The position numbers and the translations under genes were made by a program. From the NCBI GenBank assembly GCA_013180625.2, contig SNVD02016092.1:1215411-1279410 (forward strand): DNA of 64,000 bases, read 5' to 3'. The notes under the pieces were generated by a model. It had not been told where the DNA came from, ran no database searches, and saw only the letters and a program-made list of their open reading frames with translations. Each line of letters opens with the position of its first letter. Positions within the stretch are counted from its first letter, which is position 1. The DNA comes from Boswellia sacra. Taxonomy: Eukaryota > Streptophyta > Magnoliopsida > Sapindales > Burseraceae. Shown piece after piece: positions 1 through 9,871 of this stretch.

Positions 1-25
1 TGAAGGAGATGACACCACTTCCACC

Positions 26-1161
26 ATGAACAAAACACTGACTTCTCAGGTAAATCCTATAACTCCCATTCCTTCATATGTTTCTCCTCCACTTTTTCCT
101 AGTAGATTTGCAAAATCGAAGGAGGAACAAGAACAAGAAATCCTGGAAACTTCTCACAAAATCGAGGTAAATATACCACTTCTGGATGCTATCGAGCAAG
201 TACCTCATTATACAAAATGTCTCAAGGAGTTATGCACCAGCAAAAGAAAGTTAAAAAGAAATGAGAAAGTAAGTGTGGGGGAAGATGTTTCAGCTGTATT
301 GCAAAGGAAAATTCCTCCAAAGTGCAAAGATCCAGGTACGTTCACCATGCCATGCACCATTGGTAAAACCAAGTTTGAAAGAGTTATGTTAGATTTAGAA
401 GCATCTATTAACATCATGCCATATTCTATTTATGCTTCTTTAAATCTTGGACCTTTTACGGAAATTGGTATTACCATTCAAATTGCTGATCATTTTAATG
501 CATATCCAAAAGAGTTGTGGAAGATGTGCTTGTGCAGGTGAATCAATTGGTTTTTCCAGCAGACTTCTATGTCCTTAAAATAGAGGATGAGACATCTCCT
601 AATCCAACACCGATTCTTTTAGGGAGGCCATTCTCGAAAACTGCTAGAATCAAGATTGATGTTCATTATGGCACTTTGACCATAGAGTTTGATGGCAAGG
701 TGATATGTTTTAATATTTTTGAGGAAATGAGGTACTCTAATGACTTACATTCTGTTTTTGCAGTTGACGTTATTGATTATTTGCCACAACAATGTTTTGA
801 GTTAACTCGCAAGAATGGAGTGGATGTTGCTATTAGTGAACACATAAGGATAGAAAGTTTCAAAGAACCAAGAAAGCTGATACAAGTGTCTAAAGAAGTG
901 GAGGAAGCTGTGACAAGCTTGGATGAGACTATAGCTATCACCACAAATAGGTATGATGTTTCGTACATTGAATTGCCTTTATCTAATGAGAAACTTCTTC
1001 CTTCTGTGATGAAAGCCAATACCTTGGAGCTTAAGTCACTTCCAGATCATTTGAATCATGGATTCTTGGTGAGAATGATACTTTGCGAGTTACAATGGAA
1101 ATGGGCCTTGCACGAATACAAGAAGATAAACTCGTCCGAATACTTACAGATCACAAAATAG
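26..1161 (+). pseudogene. Gag-Pol protease region (retropepsin), frameshifted
   Basis: Retropepsins are aspartic proteases that cut the Gag-Pol polyprotein. Two overlapping reading frames (26-541 and 517-1161) together cover a protease-like region. The active-site segment reads MLDLEASINIMPYSIY, where the family has D-[LT]-G-A; the glycine is replaced by glutamate, which should abolish activity. The second frame carries the flap and C-terminal part, with the ILLGRPF segment expected late in the domain. The frame changes near 520-530, within AAAAGAGTTGTGG, consistent with a lost base. Element B has a matching region at 14612-15457 whose active site is intact (DLGAS). The ORF at 26 begins inside the polyprotein, so its ATG is not a natural start. 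Confidence 0.85.
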
Positions 1162-1298
1162 CTATTGAGTGGACAATTGTTGAAATCCAAGGCCCATCCA
1201 TATGCATTGACCGTATCTTGTTAGAAGAGGGATCCAAGCCCATTAGAGAAGCACAACAGAAATTGGATCCTCCCATGATGGAACCAACGTCGGGCTGA
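1083..1298 (+). pseudogene. RT N-terminal fragment at the edge of a large pol deletion
   Basis: The segment contains a short stretch (CIDRILLEEGSKPIREAQQK) that matches the region just before the RT fingers in Athila-type Pol; element B has the corresponding residues near 14220-14160. It lies in a third frame relative to the protease pieces. After the MM residues near 1277 the sequence jumps to a short tail (EPTSG, stop) and the post-pol motif GGGAGGCAACCC. RT palm, RNase H and integrase are therefore missing, a deletion of about 2.7 kb compared with B. Other elements would have to supply these functions. Confidence 0.8.
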
Positions 1299-1742
1299 GG
1301 ACGTTAAACCAAGCGCTTATTGGGAGGCAACCCAATGTTTTTGAAAAATAAAAAAAAAGAAGAAAAGAAAAATAAAATGAGGTAATAATGATCGATTTTT
1401 GTGTCTCAAGGAGATTCCTTTCGTAGGCCATCAAATTGATCAGGTTTTATCTCTCTTTGCCATCTGTCTCATTTGTTTTTATATTTTTTTACTTGTTTTT
1501 GACTTTTGTTTGCTATTGTGTTGTTATCTCTTTTATGTGTCTGTAGTTTCGTTTTTGCTCTTTTCTTTTCCTTTCTTTTGTTTAATTTGATTACTCTATG
1601 CTTTGAGCTCATTTGTGCAGCAGCTTGTGGAAACATCCAAACGGAAGTTAAAGTCATTCGCCAAAGGTTTGAAACGTGCATATCTTGGAGAAAAACAAAC
1701 CCGATCGCATTATCGGTAATATCTCTTCTTTTCTCCTCTTCA
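1299..1742 (+). other. Leader between pol remnant and cysteine-rich gene, with hairpin and putative 3' splice acceptor
   Basis: The inverted repeat TTGGG-AGGCAA-CCCAA spans 1320-1335. From about 1440 to 1610 the + strand is strongly pyrimidine-rich and ends in TTTGTGCAG at 1612-1620, a good match to a plant 3' splice site. A spliced subgenomic RNA, as used for env genes, would give the downstream ORF a short leader. Splicing is inferred; the donor would lie outside the window. No ORF in this interval resembles a protein I know. Confidence 0.5.
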
Positions 1743-2292
1743 ATGGATGCCGATATCTTTCTGTCGAACCTTCGTAAATATTTTCCTTCACTTCCTCAAA
1801 ATGCTGTGTTTAAAATTTATAAAGTACGGATGACTAGACTTTGGGTTGATGCTCTTAAATGTGCCTGCTGATATCCGATGGCTTATCGAAGCCAAGGTGA
1901 GATTGTCCGGTGAGCCGGACATTAATCTCGCAAAATACATGCCTGGTCTAGGAAAGAGCTACTACGCCAAGAGGCGAAGAGCGAAAAGGTTACAAGTATG
2001 TTATAAATGTGCTAGATGGAATTGTAACCAGACTTGTCGTTCATTAGGTTTTGCGTCCAGGAATAGAGAAGATAAACTTTCATTTATTAAGAATGGTTTG
2101 AGTAATGAGTCGCTGGATAATGTTTTGTTAACTATCGAGACACATTCTTGTGGACTTGTTCAGCGTGAATTGCTTAATCTATGGACACAATTTCGTGATG
2201 AATTGCAATATTATCGTCTAGGGAATCTGACTAAAAACGACCCTGTTTGCCAGTTTATAAGAAAACTGGATGGGACGCAAATCCCCGACTAA
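1743..2292 (+). pseudogene. Cysteine-rich basic protein, viral nucleic-acid-binding-protein-like (element A copy, one frameshift)
   Basis: The ATG at 1743 opens MDADIFLSNLRKYFPSLPQN, matching the start of the B copy. A net one-base frameshift near 1840 moves the rest to the frame starting MLLNVPADIRW. The length from ATG to stop is 550 bp, against 549 in B. The core has a helix-like segment (PADIRWLIEAKVR), a basic stretch with Y-A-K-R-R-R-A-K-R-L, and cysteines spaced CX2CX4CX3C, followed by F-I-K-N-G and a tail with HSCGLVQ and FIRKLDG. Basic S-x-Y-A-[KR]2-x-R-A followed directly by C-x2-C-x-R is the hallmark I associate with the cysteine-rich nucleic-acid-binding proteins of carla-/allexi-type plant RNA viruses (Pfam Viral_NABP), several of which affect RNA silencing. 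That link rests on motif resemblance only. A CCHC nucleocapsid is less likely because no histidine sits in the finger. Confidence 0.55.
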
Positions 2293-2524
2293 TAGAAGGC
2301 GTTTCAGCCGTTACTGGACGTAAAACCAGAGGAAGATGTGAGCCACAATCACAACTACTTGTATATTTGAATGTGGGTTGTTGTTGTCGAATTTTATTTC
2401 TTTCTTGTTTCGTTTGATCTGATTATCAATGTTGTTTTTGTGTTGTTGGTGTTTGTTGATTTTGTTTGTTTTAATTTCAAGTTTTCTTTTTGACAAACCA
2501 TATGACTACCCTATGGCATAAGTA
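2293..2524 (+). other. Spacer after the cysteine-rich gene
   Basis: The block at 2300-2370, containing GGACGTAAAACCAGAGGAAG and TGTGAGCCACAATCACAACT, is conserved on the minus strand in B at about 10710-10785, so the non-coding spacer is also shared between the elements. A T-rich tract follows at 2385-2490. No ORF is recognised. Confidence 0.5.
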
Positions 2525-2725
2525 CACGTGGGAGACAAGTGTGGAGGTTTTGTCAACCTCCACCGAAAGTGTATCTCTATTTTTTATGCTTCACGTGGGA
2601 GACAAATGTGGGGGTTTTGTCAACCCCCGCCGAAAGTGTATCTCCATTTTCCATGCTTCACGTGGGAGACAAGTGTGTAGGTTTTGTCAAACCTCGCCGA
2701 AAGCATATCTCATTTTTTCAAATGT
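2525..2725 (+). repeat. Three tandem 67-bp units, each with a short hairpin
   Basis: Units start at CACGTGGGAG at 2525, 2592 and 2659, exactly 67 bp apart. Each contains a stem-loop with loop TTGTC or TGTC: 2541-2563 (9-bp stem GTGGAGGTT/AACCTCCAC), 2608-2630 (GTGGGGGTT/AACCCCCGC, with one T-G wobble) and 2679-2694 (6-bp stem AGGTTT/AAACCT). Between units 1 and 2 an A-T pair becomes G-C, a compensatory change. The array sits between the cysteine-rich gene and LOG and is absent from B. Small open frames here merely read through the repeat. Confidence 0.8.
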
Positions 2726-2947
2726 TGGGGCGATAAATCTGCATCGAGCAACCTTCCGCTCCCCCCCCCCTCACGAAATTATGTCCCAGTTGTTTACTTC
2801 TTTTTTGTCAAATTCGAGAGTTTTACGTGTGTATTATCCATTTTTGCATATTCTCAAATGTCATTTATAACTGTCTTGCACTTGAATGCATAGACCTAAC
2901 GTTTTTTTTTACATCATTTCTTGTACAAGATTAGAGCACTTGTAGAA

Positions 2948-3599
2948 ATGGAGAAAAACACCAATTCGGCGATTCCGCAATATATGCGTATTTTGCGGAT
3001 CGCAATTTGGTAAAGATGGAGAGTTTTCCACAGCAGCTCTTGATCTTGGTAGGACATTAGCTGCGAGGGGTATTAATTTGATTTATGGAGGGGGTAGTCT
3101 TGGGTTAATGGGGTGTGTGTCAACAGCTGCATCCCTAGGAGGGAGCAAAGTTCTCGGCATTATCCCGAAACCATTAGCTGTACGAGATATCATAGGCAAC
3201 ACAATCGGGGAAGAGTTACAGGTCTCTAGTATGCATGAGCGTATTGCAAATATGGTTGTCAGTCTGATTGCATTTAAGCTTTACCCGACGTGGTTATGGT
3301 ACATTAGAGGAGATATTTCAAATCACTCTTGGGCACAGCTAAACATCCATCGGAAACCCATTGGTTTGTTAAATGTCAATAATTTTTTTGATGGTTTGTT
3401 GTCTTTTCTTGATCAAGCTGTAGAAAAAAATTTTATATCACCATCAGCGAGGCAAATCCTTGTTACAGCTTCAACGGCAGGGGAGTTAATTGACAAACTA
3501 CAAGAATTCGTCTATTCGCCTGACCCAACAACAGCTCGGATTGATTGGTTTGGAGAAGGCAATAAGAGGCGTAAACTGGATTTAACACTCCATCTGTAA
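2948..3599 (+). pseudogene. LOG: LONELY GUY-type cytokinin phosphoribohydrolase (element A copy), frameshifted in the catalytic loop
   Basis: LOG enzymes release free-base cytokinin from cytokinin riboside 5'-monophosphate. The frame from 2979 reads NICVFCGSQFGKDG, then YGGGSLGLMGCVS, the SSMHER segment with the conserved arginine, SWAQLNIHRKPIGLLN and a C-terminal PDPTTARIDW tail. The hallmark PGGxGTxEE loop is out of frame: about 3282-3332 is read in a shifted frame by compensating indels, though the codons for YGTLEE are visible in another frame. The probable ATG at 2948 is also out of frame with the body, and an in-frame TAG lies at 2943. No introns interrupt it, whereas plant LOG genes have several, so it was copied from spliced RNA. 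The C-terminal tail recalls a LOGL10-like paralogue, a weak assignment. As it stands it cannot encode an active enzyme. Confidence 0.9.
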
Positions 3600-5590
3600 T
3601 CTCTAAGCCTGCTACGTTGCTTCATTTTGTTTGCTTTTCCTTCATTGTGGTTATTTGAGTTGAGTTTTTTTCAGGTTGTTCACTTTCACCCCAGGTAATA
3701 TTGTTTTACCTAATCACTTGGATTTTAGGTGATGGCTTAAAAAAGTCAAGTTTCTGAAAAGCATCTCGGATTTTCTTGTTAACTCCATAATTGGCTGAAT
3801 AGGAGGCTAACGTCTAACTTTTTTAGACTCAATTCTAACTGACTTGTTTGTGTTTGCTGATTTGTTGGACTTTATTATTTTCTGAGTAAGTTTAGTTTTA
3901 TGTAATTTCGAGTTGTTGTGTGTTTTTGTCTTTATCAGTTTCGATTCGAAAAATAAAAAAACATTGTGGAAAAACCTGAGAATGGCAGAATATGGGCGTC
4001 GTATCGTAACTCTGAAACGAATTCTCTTCTCAGTAAATATGAGTTGTTAATGTCATGTGTTGCAGGTGTCTGTTTCTTGTTTTGTTCTTTCATAATAAAG
4101 GTATATAGGCTGGAAACCTTAAGTCTGCGGGCTACTGGTCCTAAGGACTGTTGAAATATACAATCTTGACTCAGGTGTAACAACGCCACGTACCTCTTTT
4201 CTTGCATTTTGTGGGTCGATGATAAGATAATGATGAATTAAGAATAACTCTTGGAAAATGATAAATGATGCATGGATCTGTGTGCTTGAAATGTTTATTG
4301 GTTTTCGCTTTGCTTTTGAATCCTTGCGCAACATTGAGCACTGAGCTATTATCACTGAGTTATTTGTTCACTTAGAGAAAGTTTATGTAATTTAAATGTT
4401 TCTTCAGATTTCAATGAATTCTAGAACTTGTTTGATGGTCACTCGAGGCGAAATCCTAGACTGTGCAACATTGGGGCAATGATTTAGGCCATCTTTGGAC
4501 CGTTTGAGCCTTAATAGCCAACCTTGACTAAAATTGATCCCTAGGTACCCCTTTGAGCCTTTGTAAGCCTTTTTCTTTGTTAACTCACTAAAAGATTTCC
4601 TAACCTCAAAAGAATTTATTCCAAACAGTTTATCCCTTACCTATGAGCATGTAGATCATGTCACAAATGTAATATGTCTGAGCTCATGTTCTGGTTTTGG
4701 GTAAGTAGATGAGGTTGGGATGTGTCATGCACGCAATGCAAGTGACCCGTTTTATTTATGTTTGTAAACAAAAAAACAAAAAGCAAAAAAAAAAGCAATT
4801 CTGTACCTTATAGTCCACGGTAGCTACACATTGAGGAATGTGTTGTTTAAGTGTGGGGGAGGGGAAGTGTTAATAAACAAAATGAAAAAATCGAAAAAAA
4901 AGGAAAAAAAAGATACACAAAAGAGAAGAATAAGATGATCTATACCCTTAAAGTCTTCTTGTAAAAAGGAATGAATAACAACAAAGCGTGGGGTGTAGTT
5001 TTTCTTGGTTGTCTACCGCTAACAACAAAAAGATTGAGTCGTTATAAATAAGTTGGGGGAGTAACATGGTGAATTGAAATAAAGTTGTGTTATAGGGTTG
5101 AGCTCTACATATTCTTGAATGATTTATGTGTTTGTGGGTGATTTGAGCCAAATTATTATCCTTTATCATACCTTCACCCAAGCCAAACGTTACAAGCTTA
5201 ATAAAGCCCTACTTGATCCTTGGTGTTGTGCATGTCTACATTAATGGAGAGTGACTTGAAAAGCAGGCCTATGGAGTTTATTTATACACACATCTTCAAT
5301 ATTAAATATGATTCATTTTTATGCATAAACTCATCCGGGTTACAAGTGATTAGTTGAGAATGGCTCTACACACACACACTTGAGGAATTGAAATGAAGCG
5401 AAACTAATCTTTAAGATAAAATTCTTGATCAAGTGCATTATTTTGAAGTTTTCCTTGGGGTTATAATTAAGTACAATCTTTGAGGCCTATTTGCAAGATG
5501 AAGCATTTGTGTGTTTTAATTTTTTGTTGATTCTGTTTCGGTTTAGTTTGATTTCATATTGTCGTAGTTGCTCGAGGACTAGCAAAGTCT
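3600..5590 (+). other. Element A 3' untranslated region
   Basis: No protein is recognised. TTTTTTTCAG at 3667-3676 resembles a splice acceptor and CAGGTAAT at 3693-3700 a donor. AATAAAG at 4093-4099 could be a poly(A) signal. The stem-loop ACACATT-GAGG-AATGTGT lies at 4826-4843, with a counterpart in B at 9676-9695. A purine-rich run GTGTGGGGGAGGGGAAG at 4851-4867 looks like a second PPT. Parts of 4480-5400 are similar to 56060-56830 inside element D2. Confidence 0.6.
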
Positions 5591-5605
5591 AAGTGTGGGG
5601 GAATT
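5591..5605 (+). other. Polypurine tract of element A
   Basis: AAGTGTGGGGGAATT lies directly before the LTR start TGATAAG, the position of the primer for plus-strand DNA synthesis. It defines the 5' edge of the LTR at 5606. Confidence 0.85.
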
Positions 5606-7059
5606 TGATAAGTGTCTATTTATATATCATTTTCATATCAATTCGTCCATGTTTCTTTGCTATTTTCCTTGGTATTTTATGTTTTTGTGTGGTTTTGATG
5701 TTTGTAGGAGTTTTGGAGCAACTTGCACAAAAATGGAGTAAAACCCTTCATTTTCACCTCTGCTAGTCAACCATCTTCTCGGATTTAATTGTATTGATAT
5801 ACAATGAACCCGATGACATATCATATACCGTTGAAAAGCTCTCGAAGTCTACTTTTTGGAGAAATTTACGGTTTATGAATCCATTCAGTGTACCGAAAGT
5901 TGTAATCAAAACAGTGGGAGAAGTATAGAAATGTAATTCCACACATCACTGTAGCATGTATAATACGGGACACTGTAGCACGTTACTGTAGCAGAGTATT
6001 TAAACACATTTTAGGGTTTTATTTTCATAACTGAAAGAGGGGAGAACGTGGTGGAGGCTGCAGCTCTGGAATTCTTTCATCTCCTGGAGTTCTTGAAGGA
6101 GAAAGGAAGCTTGGAAAGAGGAAGAACTACAATCCAAAGAGAAATACATCAAATTTGCTAAGTTTTTCCCTTCCCTTTCATTTTCTGGAATGTCTCCATG
6201 TGTATTGTATTTACACGTTCTTTTAAACTAGTTGCTAACTGACATCTGATGTGGTTGAGGTGATTTCTAAGCCCCTGTATTAGGTTTTTGTAGTAGATTG
6301 TGTAAGGGAACTTGTTCATCCAATTCTTCATTGAAAGTTGCTGTATTCTACCTATATTTAAAGCTTATGATTGCTTGCTGGATTGTATTTGGGTGGCCAA
6401 CTGAATATAATCTGGATATTGTCTATTGCTAGACTAGAAAATCTTGATCCGTAATTGTCTTGAATTTCTAATCATTAGTAGCAAAATTGTGATCAGAGAT
6501 TGCAATTGGAGAATACAACCTAAGTTAAATAATCCGAGCTTGTGTGTTTATTGCTTAGATAAACCTATCTTTCTTATTGTAATGCATCCATTGAATTAAA
6601 TTTAGAGAGCTTGTTCTAGGTTGTTTAATGGATAGAGATTAAATAAAGAGCTTGTTTTATTTAACAACAAGTAAGGAAAGATTGGGGTAATAGAGCTTGT
6701 TATTATCTACGGTTGATAACTTCAATGCTGTAATTAGATGACAATTCTACAATTAATTCGCAAAATCCATATCTTGTGGTAAAGAAGGATTCCTTAACCA
6801 GCTTTCTCCCATTGATTTTTCATTCAAATTTACTTTCTGTTTTGTTATTCTTTACTTGCATTCTTATTTCATTTAGTAAATCAATCAACAAAAATCTACA
6901 AAAAAATTTATATTTTCCCTTTCCCCCTGTTTAGTTTATATCTGTTGCCTGTGGGAAATCATACACAATTCAATTAGAATCAATCCTTGTGGGAACGATA
7001 TCTTACTTATCACTTTATTACTTGTGCGACTAGTATACTTGCTAGTTTCGAACGCATCA
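5606..7059 (+). repeat. 3' LTR of element A (about 1454 bp)
   Basis: The LTR starts TGATAAGTGTCTATTT after the PPT and ends ...GAACGCATCA, giving TG...CA ends. GTATTTAAAC at 5997-6006 is a possible TATA box, followed by TTTTAGGGTTTTATTTTC. The partner LTR is outside the window, so age and target duplication cannot be read. Only 18 bp (7060-7077) separate it from the LTR of element B. The right end is chosen from the CA dinucleotide and could be off by a few bases. Confidence 0.8.
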
Positions 7060-7077
7060 AGGTACAAGTAGTATACC

Positions 7078-8433
7078 TAACACATCCAAAAATAGGATTG
7101 TCTCCCAAGTATAGGAGTGTCGAAGTAATAAACTCGGTGAGACCGGGGTCGATCCACGAGGAAGGAGATTTTAGCGCTACAAATTATAAGCTAAGCAAAT
7201 ACGATATGATGATTCAAAGATATGACAAGATATTAATAGATGAGAATAATTAAAATACGCAAGAAATTAACGTAATAATAATGATAGCTAAGGTTAGGAG
7301 ATCCGCCCTTGATAATTCAAATAAGGATAAACAACCCATTTTAGTTATATGAATTATATTTGCTTCGTTACCAATATTTATACCACTTCTTGTAAATGGG
7401 TTCAAGCATCAAATGTGTCAATCACCATATGTCTACAACAAATCAAGGTTCCTAACTAGATTCATGTTGGTAAGGAAGAACCATACGACATCTAGAAAGG
7501 ATCCAAGCATTTGATGTGCCAAAGATTGTCGACAATGGATCAAGACCTCCACTTTACGAGTGGTGTCAAGATTGATTAAGAAATTAAATATAAATCATAT
7601 AGAATAAACATTATAAGATTAAGATTATTAAGCACATATTAAGGGTTAGAGAATCCTTATTCTCATATCAAAGGTTTCACCCTTTCACCTTAGCAAAAGA
7701 GAAATTAGAAGAACATTATAATAGAAAGAAAATAAAATGTAAGAAAAAGGAAATTCATTAATAACATAAACACACAAAAAAAACAATACAAGATCCTAGC
7801 CAAAGCCAAAATGTTCCAGCCAAGGCCAAGATGCCCTAATGGGTCACAAGGCACCTCTATTTATAGATACATCCGGGGCAAACTTGTCAAATTACAAGGG
7901 CATAATTGTCAAATATTAGTTGTAAATATCTTTGACAATTGGGATCATTAGGCACCGACTTTGACCATCAATTTTGGCATTGAAATGTTGAGAATTTTAA
8001 TCACATATCTTCATGAAAGTTGTAGATATTTCTCTCAGCTTTCTAGAACATATTGATTTGCACAATTTGGATACGTATTTTGAGAGATACGGTCCAAATA
8101 CTGAGGCCTGGTCAGACTGGGCTGAGACTATAGATGGGTTCACTTCAAGCCCAATTTTAGTCCACTAAGAGCCCGAATTTGATTATGCTTGTGAAATGCA
8201 ATCTTGTAGACAATTGAATCAGCTTTCCAAAACATTAAGAATTGCACCATTCTGATCTATAAATAGGGAGTTATGCCCATTTTACCGAACCTGTAACAAA
8301 ACCAAAATTAAGAGAAATTAATTCCAAAGATGCAAATGCTACAAATATGCTTAAGTTGAGGACTTTAATGACACTATTAATGCAATATGATGAACTAAAC
8401 TCTTATTAAACATGCATATTTAAGTGTTCATCA
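7078..8433 (-). repeat. 3' LTR of element B (1356 bp, short form)
   Basis: The LTR is bounded by TAACACATCC (7078, where the other copies have TGACACATCC or a variant) and GTGTTCATCA (8433). It matches 17042-24269 (minus F) and 61505-63033 over its length but lacks about 170 bp present in both after position 7230. CTATTTATAG at 7857-7866 gives CTATAAATAG on the minus strand, a TATA box followed by transcription toward 7078. Confidence 0.9.
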
Positions 8434-8443
8434 CACCCCCCAA
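8434..8443 (-). other. Polypurine tract of element B
   Basis: On the minus strand TTGGGGGGTG abuts the LTR start TGATGAACAC. Element C has the same arrangement at 63034-63043. Confidence 0.85.
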
Positions 8444-9871
8444 CTAGCTCATTGCTAGTCCCTAGCAATTAAAGCGTTATTATTTAGAAGTGATTTATAG
8501 AATTTCACATCCAAGGTGGTCATTATTACACTCTCCTTGATTTTATCCAAATAAACAAACTCTCAACCAATTATTATTATTATCTTTTTATGATCGAGTG
8601 TACCCCTTCGGCTCAAGATACTATAAAAACTTACTTTTTGTGCTACAGGTCCAACACATTGACTATAAGGCTTATAGAAAGGAAGCAGTATGGTGTCTAA
8701 GTATACTTCGTTAAGGCTAAAAACCTTAGTAAGGGAGCATTTATTCATTACATAGCATATATCTATATATCTATATACATTATATATTCTCTCTCTTTTT
8801 TTCTTTTTTTTGAAAAGAATGATCTTTAACCCATGTACTGGGCCTTTAGGCTGATGACCCCCAGACCAGCTGGCATACGGGCATTAGGTGTATACGACAA
8901 CCCTTCGAGAAACTTAACAATCGCGTTGCCGATGCTTTATTTTGCTTAAAAACTTGTGGATAGTGCAATGTTCAATCCCATTAAGCTTTCTCCTTAATCC
9001 ATGTAGCGAGCTTTGGGCCAATAGCTCCCAAACTAGTTGGTCTTAGGGTATTAGGTGTTGAGGCACCCCTCGGGCTTAATTGCCCGTATTAAGGAGGCTA
9101 CGAGACCAAACTTATCCACAATTGCTTTCTCTTCCTTTTTTTTTTTGCTTTTATTTTTCATATTTTCATTCATTTTTTTTAACTTTCCCATTCCTTTTGT
9201 TGTTATCCTAAACAAAACAAAAGAACTCAAATATTGCAATATTTCATTTCGCCGCCCACAATCATGCATCAAGGTATGTGTGTGTGTGAAGAAAGGTTCA
9301 ACAATACTTACTTAATGAGCACATAAGCACATTGTTTATTAAATGATGAGGTTGTGAGAGTTCATAGATTTGAATAATTCAAAGTGAAATGAATAAGACC
9401 TCCTTGTTATAAAATTCAAAAATCAAGACTAAATAATATCAAGTTAGCTAAAATGAGTTCACAAAATCAAAGTAAAATGACAAATTGGTTAGAATGGGTT
9501 ACAAGAGTTCAAACTGGTCCTCCATTCTCTGCCATTCCTGACCCAGAATGCGTCTCGAGAGGATTTAAACTCCTTACGCCGCACTCTGAATCTAATTACT
9601 AACTCGGTTTTTTTTTTAAGAAAAAGAAAATTCAAGACACACTTATTTCTAATATCCTTCCCTCCCAACAAAATGAAACATTGTCCTCAATGTTTAAATG
9701 TAGAGAGATAAAGTATAAGAGACATTACCTGAAGCTTTTGTTATTCAAGAGAGATGACCTGAAAGACTCATAAAATAAAATAAAATAAAATAAAGGACAA
9801 GAAAAAAAAAATTACAAACGGAGATTCAGATCCAATTTGCACTTTTTGTTTTGCCCTCCTACCCAATTAAT
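8444..9871 (-). other. Element B 3' untranslated region with internal duplication and hairpin
   Basis: No protein is recognised. A block resembling CCATGTAGCGAGC(C/T)TT with the AGACCAG(C/T)TGG and ATTAGGTGT motifs occurs twice, at about 8830-8940 and 8998-9110; C has the same pair at 63390-63490 and 63558-63660. AAACATTG-TCCT-CAATGTTT at 9676-9695 is a perfect 8-bp stem; on the minus strand its loop is AGGA, like the ACATTGAGG hairpin of A. A short (TAAAA)n run lies at 9771-9796. Confidence 0.65.

Larger units (their letters stand above)
1..7059 (+). mobile_element. Element A: Athila-like Ty3/gypsy retrotransposon carrying a cysteine-rich-protein + LOG cassette, left end outside window
   Basis: From left to right the element shows a retropepsin region, the N-terminal few residues of RT, a deletion that removes the rest of pol, the motif TTGGGAGGCAACCCAA that I associate with the region after pol in Athila-type elements, a cysteine-rich ORF, a LOG ORF, a long UTR, a polypurine tract and an LTR beginning TGATAAGTGTC and ending GCATCA. 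The 5' LTR, PBS and gag lie outside the window, so the element is incomplete here. It cannot be autonomous because RT, RNase H and integrase are absent. Its LTR differs from that of element B although both carry the same two extra genes. The Athila assignment rests on gene order, the hairpin ACATTGAGG and the LTR start, not on a database search. Confidence 0.85.

Noticed and set aside
2948..3599. LOG as an ordinary host gene or host pseudogene fragment
   Set aside because: It has no introns, lies between pol and PPT in element orientation, and recurs in the same place in element B together with the cysteine-rich gene and conserved spacer.
9051..9315. Small ORFs on both strands in the 3' UTR of B
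   Set aside because: They overlap a T-rich/A-rich tract, have no domains and are not kept in frame in element C.
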